From NCBI GenBank assembly GCA_934796165.1, contig CAKVOU010000011.1, forward strand, positions 1-64,000: a DNA stretch of 64,000 nt, given 5' to 3'. Below, piece by piece: positions 32,880 through 40,223 of this stretch. The position numbers and the translations under genes are program-made. Every line of letters begins with the position of its first letter. Within the stretch, counting starts at the first letter, position 1. The DNA is from an uncultured Eubacteriales bacterium. Its GTDB lineage: Bacteria > Bacillota > Clostridia > Oscillospirales > CAG-272. Below the pieces are notes generated by a model. That model saw only the letters and a list, made by a program, of their open reading frames with translations. It was not told where the DNA came from and searched no databases.

Positions 32880-34997
32880 ATGCCCAGACAATATTCGCTC
32901 GAGAATACTCGTAATGTCGGTATCATGGCTCACATCGATGCCGGCAAGACGACGACGACCGAAAGAATTCTGTTCTATACCGGTAAGACGCACAAGATCG
33001 GCGAGGTCCACGACGGTGCGGCTACCATGGACTGGATGGAGCAGGAGCAGGAGAGAGGTATCACCATTACCTCCGCTGCTACCACCTGCTACTGGAGTCC
33101 TACCGAGTTCCACGGAACTCCCGAGGAGCAGAAGCACAAGTGCCGTATCAACATCATTGATACCCCCGGCCACGTTGACTTCACGGTCGAAGTCGAACGT
33201 TCCCTGCGTGTCCTCGACGGTGCAGTGACCGTCCTGACCGCAAAGGAAGGCGTTCAGCCCCAGTCCGAAACCGTCTGGAGACAGGCGGACAAGTACCATG
33301 TTCCCCGTATGGTATTCGTCAACAAGATGGATATCAACGGCGCGAACTTCCTGCGCGCTCGCGAGATGCTTCATACCCGCCTGCACGCAAACGCAGTCCC
33401 GATCCAGCTGCCGATCGGCTCCGAGGCAACCTTCCGCGGAATCATTGACCTGATGCAGATGTGCGCCGAGGTCTACTACGATGACGCAGGCAAGGACTAC
33501 CGCAAGGAACCCATCCCCGCTGATATGATGGAAGAAGCCCAGAAATGGCACGATAAGATGGTTGAGGATATTGCCTCCACCGATGACGCTCTGATGGAAA
33601 AGTACCTGGAAGGCGACGAGATTTCGGTCCCCGAGCTCAAGGCTGCTCTGCGTAAGGCTACCATCAAGAACGAGATCGTTCCGATGTGCTGCGGCTCCGC
33701 CCATAAGAACAAAGGTGTTCAGCTGATGCTGGACGCGATCGTCGATTATCTCCCCTCTCCTGTGGATGTCCCCGCAATCAAGGGTGTCGATCCCGACGGA
33801 GAAGAGGATGAGAGACCGTCCTCCGATGAGGCTCCGTTCTCCGCTCTCGCGTTCAAGATCATGACCGACCCGTTCGTCGGAAAGCTCTGCTTCTTCCGCG
33901 TATACTCCGGTACGGTCACCAAGGGCACCAACGTCTACAACTCCACCAAGGACAAGTACGAGCGCTTCGGCAGAATTCTGCAGATGCACTCCAACGAGAG
34001 AACCGATATCGATATGTGCTACTCCGGCGACATCGCCGCAGTCGTCAGCACCAAGTACACCACCACCGGTGATACCTTCTGCGACGAAGCTCATCCGATC
34101 ATTCTCGAGTCCATGGAGTTCCCGGAACCCGTTATCAACGTCGCAATCGAGCCCAAGTCCCAGGCAGATCAGGAAAAGATGGGTCTGGCGCTTGCAAAGC
34201 TCGCAGAAGAAGACCCGACCTTCCGCACCTACACGGACGAGGAAACCAACCAGACCATCATCGCCGGAATGGGCGAATTGCATCTGGATATCATCGTTGA
34301 CCGTCTGAAGCGTGAATTCAAGGTCGAAGCTGATATCGGCGCTCCTCAGGTTTCTTACAAGGAAACCATCCGTAAGAAGGTTGACGAAGAGTACAAGTAC
34401 AAGAAGCAGTCCGGCGGTTCCGGTCAGTACGGTCATGTCAAGATGATCGTCGAGCCGAACGAACCCGGCAAGGGCTACGAGTTCATCAACGCCGTGACCG
34501 GCGGTGCGATCCCGAAGGAATTCATCGAACCTGTCAATCAGGGTATTCAGGGTGCGATGCAGTCCGGTGTCGTTGCAGGTTACAAGGTTGTTGACGTCAA
34601 GGTCACGCTGTACGACGGCTCCTATCACGAAGTCGACTCTTCCGAAATCGCGTTCAAGATCGCCGGCTCCATTGCTTTCAAGGAAGCAATGAAGAAAGCA
34701 GACCCGATCCTGACCGAGCCGATCATGGCTGTCACCGTTGTCGTTCCTTCGGAATACACGGGCGCGGTCATCGGCGGCTTCAGCTCCCGCCGCGGTGTCG
34801 TCTCTTCCATGGAGGAGACCAGCCCCGGAACTTCCGAGATCAAGGCAAACGTCCCGCTTGCAACCATGTTCGGTTATATGACCGACCTGCGTTCCGCAAC
34901 CCAGGGCCGTGGCGTCTTCACCATGGAGCCTTCCCACTTTGAACAGGTGCCGAAGAGCATTCAGGATGAGATCGTCAAGGGTCGCATGAAGCACTGA
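32880..34997 (+). CDS. fusA: Elongation factor G
   Basis: The product is 705 residues. It is the translocation GTPase. G1 is AHIDAGKTTTTERIL, the switch regions include ERGITITSAATT and DTPGHVDFTVEVERSLRVLD, and G4 is NKMD. Domain IV contains SGGSGQYGHVKMIVEP and domain V contains GVVSSMEETSPG. The length and motifs indicate a canonical EF-G rather than the ribosomal-protection or EF-G2 variants. It lies between rpsG and tuf, with a start about 10 bases after AAGGAG. Confidence 0.98.
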   Translation: MPRQYSLENTRNVGIMAHIDAGKTTTTERILFYTGKTHKIGEVHDGAATMDWMEQEQERGITITSAATTCYWSPTEFHGTPEEQKHKCRINIIDTPGHVDFTVEVERSLRVLDGAVTVLTAKEGVQPQSETVWRQADKYHVPRMVFVNKMDINGANFLRAREMLHTRLHANAVPIQLPIGSEATFRGIIDLMQMCAEVYYDDAGKDYRKEPIPADMMEEAQKWHDKMVEDIASTDDALMEKYLEGDEISVPELKAALRKATIKNEIVPMCCGSAHKNKGVQLMLDAIVDYLPSPVDVPAIKGVDPDGEEDERPSSDEAPFSALAFKIMTDPFVGKLCFFRVYSGTVTKGTNVYNSTKDKYERFGRILQMHSNERTDIDMCYSGDIAAVVSTKYTTTGDTFCDEAHPIILESMEFPEPVINVAIEPKSQADQEKMGLALAKLAEEDPTFRTYTDEETNQTIIAGMGELHLDIIVDRLKREFKVEADIGAPQVSYKETIRKKVDEEYKYKKQSGGSGQYGHVKMIVEPNEPGKGYEFINAVTGGAIPKEFIEPVNQGIQGAMQSGVVAGYKVVDVKVTLYDGSYHEVDSSEIAFKIAGSIAFKEAMKKADPILTEPIMAVTVVVPSEYTGAVIGGFSSRRGVVSSMEETSPGTSEIKANVPLATMFGYMTDLRSATQGRGVFTMEPSHFEQVPKSIQDEIVKGRMKH

Positions 34998-35034
34998 TTC
35001 CAATTCTAAAAATTTTAATTTGGAGGAAAATAAA

Positions 35035-36240
35035 ATGGCAAAGGCTACATTCGAAAGAACGAAACCCCATGTAAACATTGGTACCATCGGTCACGTTGAC
35101 CATGGCAAAACCACTCTTACCGCCGCTATCACCAAGGTTCTTTCTCTGAAGAACGGTTCCGTCGAATTCCTGGCATATGACCAGATCGACAACGCTCCCG
35201 AGGAAAGAGCTCGTGGTATCACAATCAACACCCGTCACGTTGAGTACGAGACTGACAAGCGTCACTACGCTCACGTCGACTGCCCCGGCCACGCTGACTA
35301 TGTCAAGAACATGATCACCGGTGCAGCACAGATGGACGGCGCAATCCTCGTCGTTGCAGGTACCGACGGACCTCTTCAGCAGACCCGTGAGCACGTGCTG
35401 CTCGCTCGTCAGGTCGGCGTTCCCGCAATCGTCGTGTTCCTGAACAAGACCGACCTGGTTGACGACCCCGAACTGCTCGACCTCGTTGAGATGGAGATCC
35501 GTGACCTCCTGTCTCAGTACGACTTCCCGGGTGATGATACTCCTATCATCCGCGGCTCCGCTCGTGAGGCTCTGGAATCCACCAGCAAGGACATCAACGC
35601 TCCTGAGTACAAGTGCATTCTCGAGCTGATGGACGCTGTTGACTCCTATATCCCCACCCCTGCACGTCAGGCTGATCTGCCTTTCCTGATGCCTGTCGAG
35701 GACGTGTTCTCCATCTCCGGACGTGGTACGGTTGCTACCGGCCGTGTCGAGCGTGGTACGCTGAACCTCAACGACGTTGTGGAAATCGTCGGTCTGTCCG
35801 ATGAGAAGAAGCAGACGACCGTTACCGGTATCGAAATGTTCCACAAGCTGCTGCCCTCCGCAATGGCTGGTGATAACATCGGTGCTCTGCTTCGCGGTGT
35901 TGCAAAGGAAGAGATCGAAAGAGGTCAGGTCCTTGCAAAGCCGGGTTCTGTGCATCCGCACACCAAGTTCATCGGTCACGTTTACGTCCTGACCGAGAAG
36001 GAAGGCGGCCGTAAGAAGCCGTTCTTCGCAGGCTATCGTCCGCAGTTCTACTTCAGAACTACCGACGTTACCGGCACCATCGAGCTGCCTGAGGGCGTTG
36101 AGATGTGCCGTCCTGGCGACAACGTCGATATGACTGTCGAGCTGATCACTCCTATCGCTTGCGAAGAGGGTCTCCGTTTCGCAATCCGTGAGGGCGGTCA
36201 CACTGTCGGTTCCGGCGTCGTTTCCAAGATCCTCGCTTAA
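35035..36240 (+). CDS. tuf: Elongation factor Tu
   Basis: The product is 401 residues. It delivers aminoacyl-tRNA to the ribosome. GHVDHGKTTL is G1, RGITINTRHVEYE the switch I region, DCPGHADYVKNM G3 and NKTD G4; the C-terminal barrel has GYRPQFYFRTTDVTG. The start is ATG 35035 behind TTGGAGG; an in-frame upstream ATG sits on the ribosome binding site. It is the last gene of the str operon and is followed 14 bases later by a palindromic hairpin. Confidence 0.98.
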   Translation: MAKATFERTKPHVNIGTIGHVDHGKTTLTAAITKVLSLKNGSVEFLAYDQIDNAPEERARGITINTRHVEYETDKRHYAHVDCPGHADYVKNMITGAAQMDGAILVVAGTDGPLQQTREHVLLARQVGVPAIVVFLNKTDLVDDPELLDLVEMEIRDLLSQYDFPGDDTPIIRGSAREALESTSKDINAPEYKCILELMDAVDSYIPTPARQADLPFLMPVEDVFSISGRGTVATGRVERGTLNLNDVVEIVGLSDEKKQTTVTGIEMFHKLLPSAMAGDNIGALLRGVAKEEIERGQVLAKPGSVHPHTKFIGHVYVLTEKEGGRKKPFFAGYRPQFYFRTTDVTGTIELPEGVEMCRPGDNVDMTVELITPIACEEGLRFAIREGGHTVGSGVVSKILA

Positions 36241-36253
36241 TTTCAGCGATTTT

Positions 36254-36279
36254 GGGGTTGGCGCATATGCGCCAACCCC
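36254..36279 (+). terminator. Palindromic hairpin ending the str operon
   Basis: A perfect 26-base palindrome (GGGGTTGGCGCAT and complement) lies just after tuf. Only a weak T-rich stretch follows, so termination is likely but not certain. Confidence 0.7.
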
Positions 36280-36302
36280 TTGATACCGTTTTCCCTCTGC
36301 TT

Positions 36303-36333
36303 TTGTGCGGCAAACGGTATCTCTTGTTACAAT
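36303..36333 (+). promoter_or_regulatory. Extended -10 promoter of the FMN riboswitch transcript
   Basis: TACAAT at 36328-36333 is preceded by TGT, giving an extended -10 box; a TTGTGC lies 19 bases upstream. Initiation would fall at the first base of the riboswitch. Confidence 0.55.
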
Positions 36334-36340
36334 TTCATAG

Positions 36341-36620
36341 TTTTATTTCGGGGATTGGTGAAATTCCATACCGGTGGTGAAAGTCCACGAGTCGGACGTT
36401 GTCCGATCGAACAGGTGAAATTCCTGTACCGACAGTCCGTTTTCCGCATCAGCGGGAAGCGGCATCTGTTTTTCCTCGGTGCGGTCGCAGAACAGCCGGC
36501 TTTGATTGCCGGTCGTCAGTCGCCGATTGCCGGTTGCGGTCCGGTAAAGCACGATCTGTGCCTTGCCCGGTCCGATATTTTGGGAAAACAGTTGACAGTC
36601 TGGATGAGAGAAGATAAAAA
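36341..36620 (+). promoter_or_regulatory. FMN riboswitch (RFN element) with an enlarged variable arm
   Basis: The conserved blocks appear in order: TCGGGGATTGGTGAAATTCC, CCGGTGGTGAAAGTCC, GGTGAAATTCCTGTACCGAC and finally AGTCTGGATGAGAGAAGAT. Stem P1 pairs TTTTATTTC (36341-36349) with GAAGATAAAA (36610-36619). The variable arm between CCGACAGT and AGTCTGG is about 150 bases, much longer than usual, closed by GTTTTCC/GGGAAAAC. FMN binding should reduce expression of the riboflavin importer downstream. Confidence 0.93.
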
Positions 36621-36664
36621 CGGCGTTGCCGTCCGTCGTCTGACGGGCGTTGGCGCAGGTCGTT

Positions 36665-36693
36665 CCCGGCAAGAGGTTGCCGGGCTTTTTTAT
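36665..36693 (+). terminator. Riboswitch-controlled terminator
   Basis: CCCGGCAA/TTGCCGGG with a GAGG loop is followed by CTTTTTTAT, 45 bases after the aptamer. Confidence 0.88.
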
Positions 36694-36854
36694 CTTCCGT
36701 ACAAGTTATAACAAATTATAATTTACGGAGGAATCGGGTACCGGGATGAATCCCGGACCCACTTTGCGGCACTCATACGGGATCTGCCCGGGGCGGCGCC
36801 GCAGTTCCCCACGGGAAAGGGAGCCTCCGCCTGACGGAGGCACAGATTACAATT
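36694..36854 (+). promoter_or_regulatory. Structured leader between the riboswitch terminator and ribU
   Basis: Two hairpins are visible: CCGGGAT/ATCCCGG near 36742-36757 and GCCTCCG/CGGAGGC at 36823-36841. The second contains the only Shine-Dalgarno-like GGAGG in the leader (36836-36840), which could hide it. No gene is present. Confidence 0.5.
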
Positions 36855-37541
36855 ATGACAATTTATGCAGATGAAAAAAAGTTCAGCACCCGACGGATGG
36901 TTCTGATGGCGGTGTTCGTCGCCATGGCGTATGCCGTTCAGCTGGTGTTCCGGATCAAGGTGTTCGGATTTCTGACGTTTGACGCAAAGGACGCGATCCT
37001 GACACTCGGCGCTATGGTGTTGGGACCGGTATCCGGAATCGTGATGGCTGTTCTGGTTGCCCTGATCGAGATGATCTCCGTCAGCGAGACGGCGTTCTGG
37101 GGCTTCCTCATGAACGCGGTGTCGTCCTCGGTCTTCGTTGCGCTTGCAAGCAGCATTTACAGAAGAAAGAAGTCGCTCAACACGGCGCTCCTCGGGCTTG
37201 CGGCAAGTATCCTTGCAACGACGGCTGTCATGCTTCTCATGAATATCTGGGTGACGCCGATCTATTCCGGCATGCCGACCAAGGAGATCGTGCGCATGAT
37301 CCCGTCGGTGCTCCTGCCGTTCAATCTCACCAAGGCTGTGTTCAACGCGGCACTCGTTATGGTGCTTTACAAGCCGGTGACGATGGCGCTCCGCCGGATC
37401 CATGTGGTTTCCGGCTCTGCCGATTACCATATGAACCGCGTCAGTGTGCTGGTTCTGGTCGGCGGACTTGTGGTTATCGCCGGGTGCGTTGTTGCGTTCC
37501 TCCTCGGCATGAACGGACATTTCGTCTTCGGTTCAAAATAA
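36855..37541 (+). CDS. ribU: ECF transporter S component for riboflavin
   Basis: The product is 228 residues. Six membrane segments are visible, with TRRMVLMAVFVAMAYAVQLV at the N-terminus and FLTFDAKDAILTLGAMVLGP, the family stretch that lines the riboflavin pocket. RibU binds vitamin B2 and works with the shared ECF ATPases and EcfT, which are not in this window. The FMN riboswitch directly upstream strongly supports the assignment. The C-terminus carries an extra helix (VLVLVGGLVVIAGCVVAFLL). The nearest GGAGG is 14 bases from the ATG and sits within a hairpin. Confidence 0.93.
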   Translation: MTIYADEKKFSTRRMVLMAVFVAMAYAVQLVFRIKVFGFLTFDAKDAILTLGAMVLGPVSGIVMAVLVALIEMISVSETAFWGFLMNAVSSSVFVALASSIYRRKKSLNTALLGLAASILATTAVMLLMNIWVTPIYSGMPTKEIVRMIPSVLLPFNLTKAVFNAALVMVLYKPVTMALRRIHVVSGSADYHMNRVSVLVLVGGLVVIAGCVVAFLLGMNGHFVFGSK

Positions 37542-37545
37542 AGGG

Positions 37546-37574
37546 TTGATTTTCCGCGCCGGGTACGGTATAAT
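37546..37574 (+). promoter_or_regulatory. Promoter of the COG2426 gene
   Basis: TTGATT, 17 bases, TATAAT, starting five bases after ribU. The resulting leader is about 150 bases and can form GTCGG/CCGAC and TTCCCGG/CCGGG pairings. Confidence 0.8.
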
Positions 37575-37731
37575 AATCGGGTGTATAGACCGTACCGGTG
37601 CGGAAGTCTGCGGTATCCCCGTCGGATTTCCCGGACGCACTGCCCGGGGGAAGGACCCCCAGCCCTGCCGACATCCCGCAATGCGGCAAAAACATTGATC
37701 CGCGGCGGATGCCGCGAGGAAGGAACCGCTT

Positions 37732-38244
37732 ATGGTTGAAGCCATCCAGAACTTCTTTCTGAATACGGTCGGCAAGGAGCTTTGCGTGTTTTTCTGCTCC
37801 ATGATCCCGATCATCGAATTGCGCGGCGCGATCCCGCTCGGCATCGGGCTTGGACTTCCGTACTGGGAGACCTATCTGCTCGCGGTGCTCGGCAACATGA
37901 TTCCGGTTCCGTTCATCCTGCTGTTCATCCGCAAAATCATTGAATGGATGTCAAAGTCGCGGGTGAAGTTTTTTCAGAAAGTTGCCGGGTTCCTCATCCG
38001 CAAGGCAGAGAAGAACCGTGAGAAGATCGAAAAGTATTCCTTCTGGGGCGTGACACTGTTTATCGCGGTGCCCCTGCCTGTCACCGGCGCGTGGACGGGC
38101 TCGCTCGTCGCGGCGCTGATCGACATGAAGTTCTGGAAGGCACTGCTCTCCGCACTGATCGGTGTGATGATCGCGGGCGTTGTCGTTTCCGTCATCGTGT
38201 TCCTTGTGGCAAGCGGCGTGGAGTGGCTCCGCTTCTTTGCCTGA
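37732..38244 (+). CDS. COG2426 small membrane protein (putative small multidrug export family)
   Basis: The product is 170 residues with four to five membrane segments. IIELRGAIPLGIGLGLPYW and LFIAVPLPVTGAWTGSLVAA are the two hallmark stretches of the COG2426 family, whose annotation as small multidrug export proteins is weakly founded. The pattern of paired re-entrant Pro/Gly-rich loops recalls DedA/VTT proteins, so a lipid or ion transport role is also possible. The gene has its own promoter and an unusually long GC-rich leader; the ATG at 37732 follows GAGGAAGGAA. Confidence 0.82.
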   Translation: MVEAIQNFFLNTVGKELCVFFCSMIPIIELRGAIPLGIGLGLPYWETYLLAVLGNMIPVPFILLFIRKIIEWMSKSRVKFFQKVAGFLIRKAEKNREKIEKYSFWGVTLFIAVPLPVTGAWTGSLVAALIDMKFWKALLSALIGVMIAGVVVSVIVFLVASGVEWLRFFA

Positions 38245-38287
38245 CGCTGTTTTTCCCGGTTTCGCGTTTTTTTCTTGTAATTACCTC

Positions 38288-38316
38288 TTGCAATCCGGAA
38301 GAATCTGTGTTACAAT
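38288..38316 (+). promoter_or_regulatory. Promoter of the metK transcript
   Basis: TTGCAA, 17 bases, TACAAT, about 30 bases upstream of the riboswitch. Confidence 0.8.
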
Positions 38317-38343
38317 CTTATCGGATAAGTCAAAAACTGCACA

Positions 38344-38447
38344 TTTCTTATCAAGAGTGACGGAGGGATCGGCCCTTGGATGTCACAGCAACCTGCCCGC
38401 CCGGGCAAGGTGCTAATTCCGGACAGATGAGATCTGATTTGAGAAAA
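38344..38447 (+). promoter_or_regulatory. SAM-I (S-box) riboswitch
   Basis: Conserved blocks are CTTATCAAGAG, GGAGGGATCGGCCC, CAGCAACC, AAGGTGCTAATTCC and AGATGAGA. The GTGAC/GTCAC pairing of stem P2 is present. SAM binding should promote termination in front of metK, the gene that makes SAM. Confidence 0.95.
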
Positions 38448-38450
38448 GAT

Positions 38451-38479
38451 AGCTCTGTCGTGTCGGCAGAGCTTTTTTC
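38451..38479 (+). terminator. S-box terminator
   Basis: AGCTCTG/CAGAGCT with a nine-base loop is followed by TTTTTT, directly after the aptamer. Confidence 0.92.
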
Positions 38480-38621
38480 GTGGGAACGGTGCGACCGCTC
38501 CCGGAACAGGAAGTTCTTCGGGACAAAGAGGACCCGCGGCTGCGCGCGGGGAAAAGAAGTGCCTGCCGTAAGACGCGATCCGCAATTGATTTGAGCCGCC
38601 GCAGGCGGCGTGGAGGGTTTC

Positions 38622-39800
38622 ATGAAAAAAGTTCTGTTTACCAGTGAGTCCGTGACCGAGGGGCATCCCGATAAGGTCTGCGACAAAATTTCCGACGCAA
38701 TCCTTGACGAACTGCTCCGTCAGGATCCCATGTCCCGTGTGGCGTGCGAAACCTTCTGCACGACGGGACTTGTGACCGTCATGGGTGAGATCACGACCAA
38801 GGCGTATGTGGACATCCAGAAGATTGTCCGCGATACCGTGCGCGACATCGGTTACACGAGAGCCAAGTTCGGCTTTGACTGCGACAGCTGCGGCGTGCTT
38901 TCCTCAATCCACGAGCAGTCCCCCGACATTGCGCTCGGTGTGGACAAGTCCTTTGAAGCCAAGGCAGGGGAGAGCGACGGATTGGATACCGGTGCCGGCG
39001 ATCAGGGGCTGATGTTCGGCTACGCCTGCGACGAAACGCCCGAATTGATGCCGCTTCCGATCTCTCTTGCGCACAAGCTTGCAAAGCGCCTGACCGATGT
39101 CCGCCGCGACGGGACCCTGGATTACCTCCGTCCCGACGGCAAGACCCAGGTGACAGTGGAGTATCATGACGGCGTTCCCGTGCGGGTGGATACCGTGGTC
39201 GTTTCCGCTCAGCACAGCGAAGCGGTGACCCTGGAGCGTATCCGCGAGGATATCATTGCAAATGTAATCAAGCCGATCATCCCCGCAGAACTGCTTGACG
39301 GGAAAACCAAAATCTATGTCAACCCCACGGGACGGTTCGTCATCGGCGGACCTGCCGGCGACACGGGACTGACGGGACGCAAGATCATCGTCGATACCTA
39401 CGGCGGGTACTCCCGCCACGGCGGCGGAGCGTTCTCCGGCAAGGACCCGACCAAGGTGGACCGTTCCGCATCCTACGCGGCAAGATACATTGCCAAGAAC
39501 GTGGTTGCGGCAGGACTCGCGACGCGTTGCGAGGTGCAGGTCGCTTATGCAATCGGTGTCGCAAAGCCGGTCTCCGTGATGGTAGATACCTTTGGAACCG
39601 CCAAGGTGGACGAGGAGGCGATCTCCCGCGCAATCCTCGAAGAGGTCGATCTGCGTCCCGCGGCAATCATTGAGCGGTTCGATCTGCGCCGTCCGATTTA
39701 TTGCCAGATTGCGGCATACGGGCATATGGGCAGAGAGGATCTGGACCTGCCCTGGGAGAAGCGCGACCTCGCGCCGGTTCTGAAGGCAAAACTGCTGTAA
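38622..39800 (+). CDS. metK: S-adenosylmethionine synthetase
   Basis: The product is 392 residues. It makes SAM from methionine and ATP. The N-terminal FTSESVTEGHPDKVCDKISD holds the catalytic His; GAGDQGLMFGYA is the methionine loop signature and GGGAFSGKDPTKVDRSASYA the P-loop signature. The start is ATG 38622 behind GGAGGG; an in-frame ATG at 38610 lies in the ribosome binding site. Expression is controlled by the SAM-I riboswitch upstream. About 140 bases between the terminator and the ATG contain a GCCGCC/GGCGGC hairpin. Confidence 0.98.
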   Translation: MKKVLFTSESVTEGHPDKVCDKISDAILDELLRQDPMSRVACETFCTTGLVTVMGEITTKAYVDIQKIVRDTVRDIGYTRAKFGFDCDSCGVLSSIHEQSPDIALGVDKSFEAKAGESDGLDTGAGDQGLMFGYACDETPELMPLPISLAHKLAKRLTDVRRDGTLDYLRPDGKTQVTVEYHDGVPVRVDTVVVSAQHSEAVTLERIREDIIANVIKPIIPAELLDGKTKIYVNPTGRFVIGGPAGDTGLTGRKIIVDTYGGYSRHGGGAFSGKDPTKVDRSASYAARYIAKNVVAAGLATRCEVQVAYAIGVAKPVSVMVDTFGTAKVDEEAISRAILEEVDLRPAAIIERFDLRRPIYCQIAAYGHMGREDLDLPWEKRDLAPVLKAKLL

Positions 39801-39881
39801 TTTTTTGCGGTGCAGCCCCGTGTGCAACCGCTCACACCTCCCGCTTTCGTTTTCATACACTGAAAACGGGGAGGTGACGGG

Positions 39882-40208
39882 ATGGAATATCCGGTCTGGA
39901 TACAGGTGATCATTGCGCTGTTTGCGGTCTTCGGAGTGTACGCGATGCTCCGCGTTCTTGCCGAAGCGATTTTTGCTTCGGGGAATATCGGCGTTGCGGT
40001 GCACGTCCGCACGGGGGCGGATGTTCTTTTGCTTGAAGGAATGATCAAAGAGGCGGCGGATACGGTGTCTGTCCGGAAAAAACAGCCCTTGATGGTGCTG
40101 TTCTATCCGGAGGCGGCAAGACGGGCGTTCGATGAAAGCGGCGTGCCGGTCGCGGACGTCCGGGAGCTGCTTGTGCGCTATCATGCAAATTACTGTCTGA
40201 CGGAATAA
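39882..40208 (+). CDS. Small membrane-anchored protein of unknown function
   Basis: The product is 108 residues. One hydrophobic helix at about residues 6-27 is followed by a soluble alpha/beta segment (GNIGVAVHVRTGADVLLLEG, LMVLFYPEAARRAFDESGVP). I recognise no family. The ATG follows GGGGAGGTGACGG. It lies 15 bases ahead of recD2 and is probably cotranscribed with recD2 and comFC, which suggests a link to DNA repair or competence, but this is only positional. Confidence 0.7.
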   Translation: MEYPVWIQVIIALFAVFGVYAMLRVLAEAIFASGNIGVAVHVRTGADVLLLEGMIKEAADTVSVRKKQPLMVLFYPEAARRAFDESGVPVADVRELLVRYHANYCLTE

Positions 40209-40223
40209 AAAGGAGGTGCCGGG

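Noticed and set aside
32817..36201. Long minus-strand frames opposite fusA and tuf
   Set aside because: Same codon-bias effect; the plus-strand genes are unambiguous.
39848..39868. CATACACT as a sigma-E promoter for the small membrane gene at 39882
   Set aside because: It lies in a hairpin loop, has no -35 partner, and would start transcription on top of the ribosome binding site.
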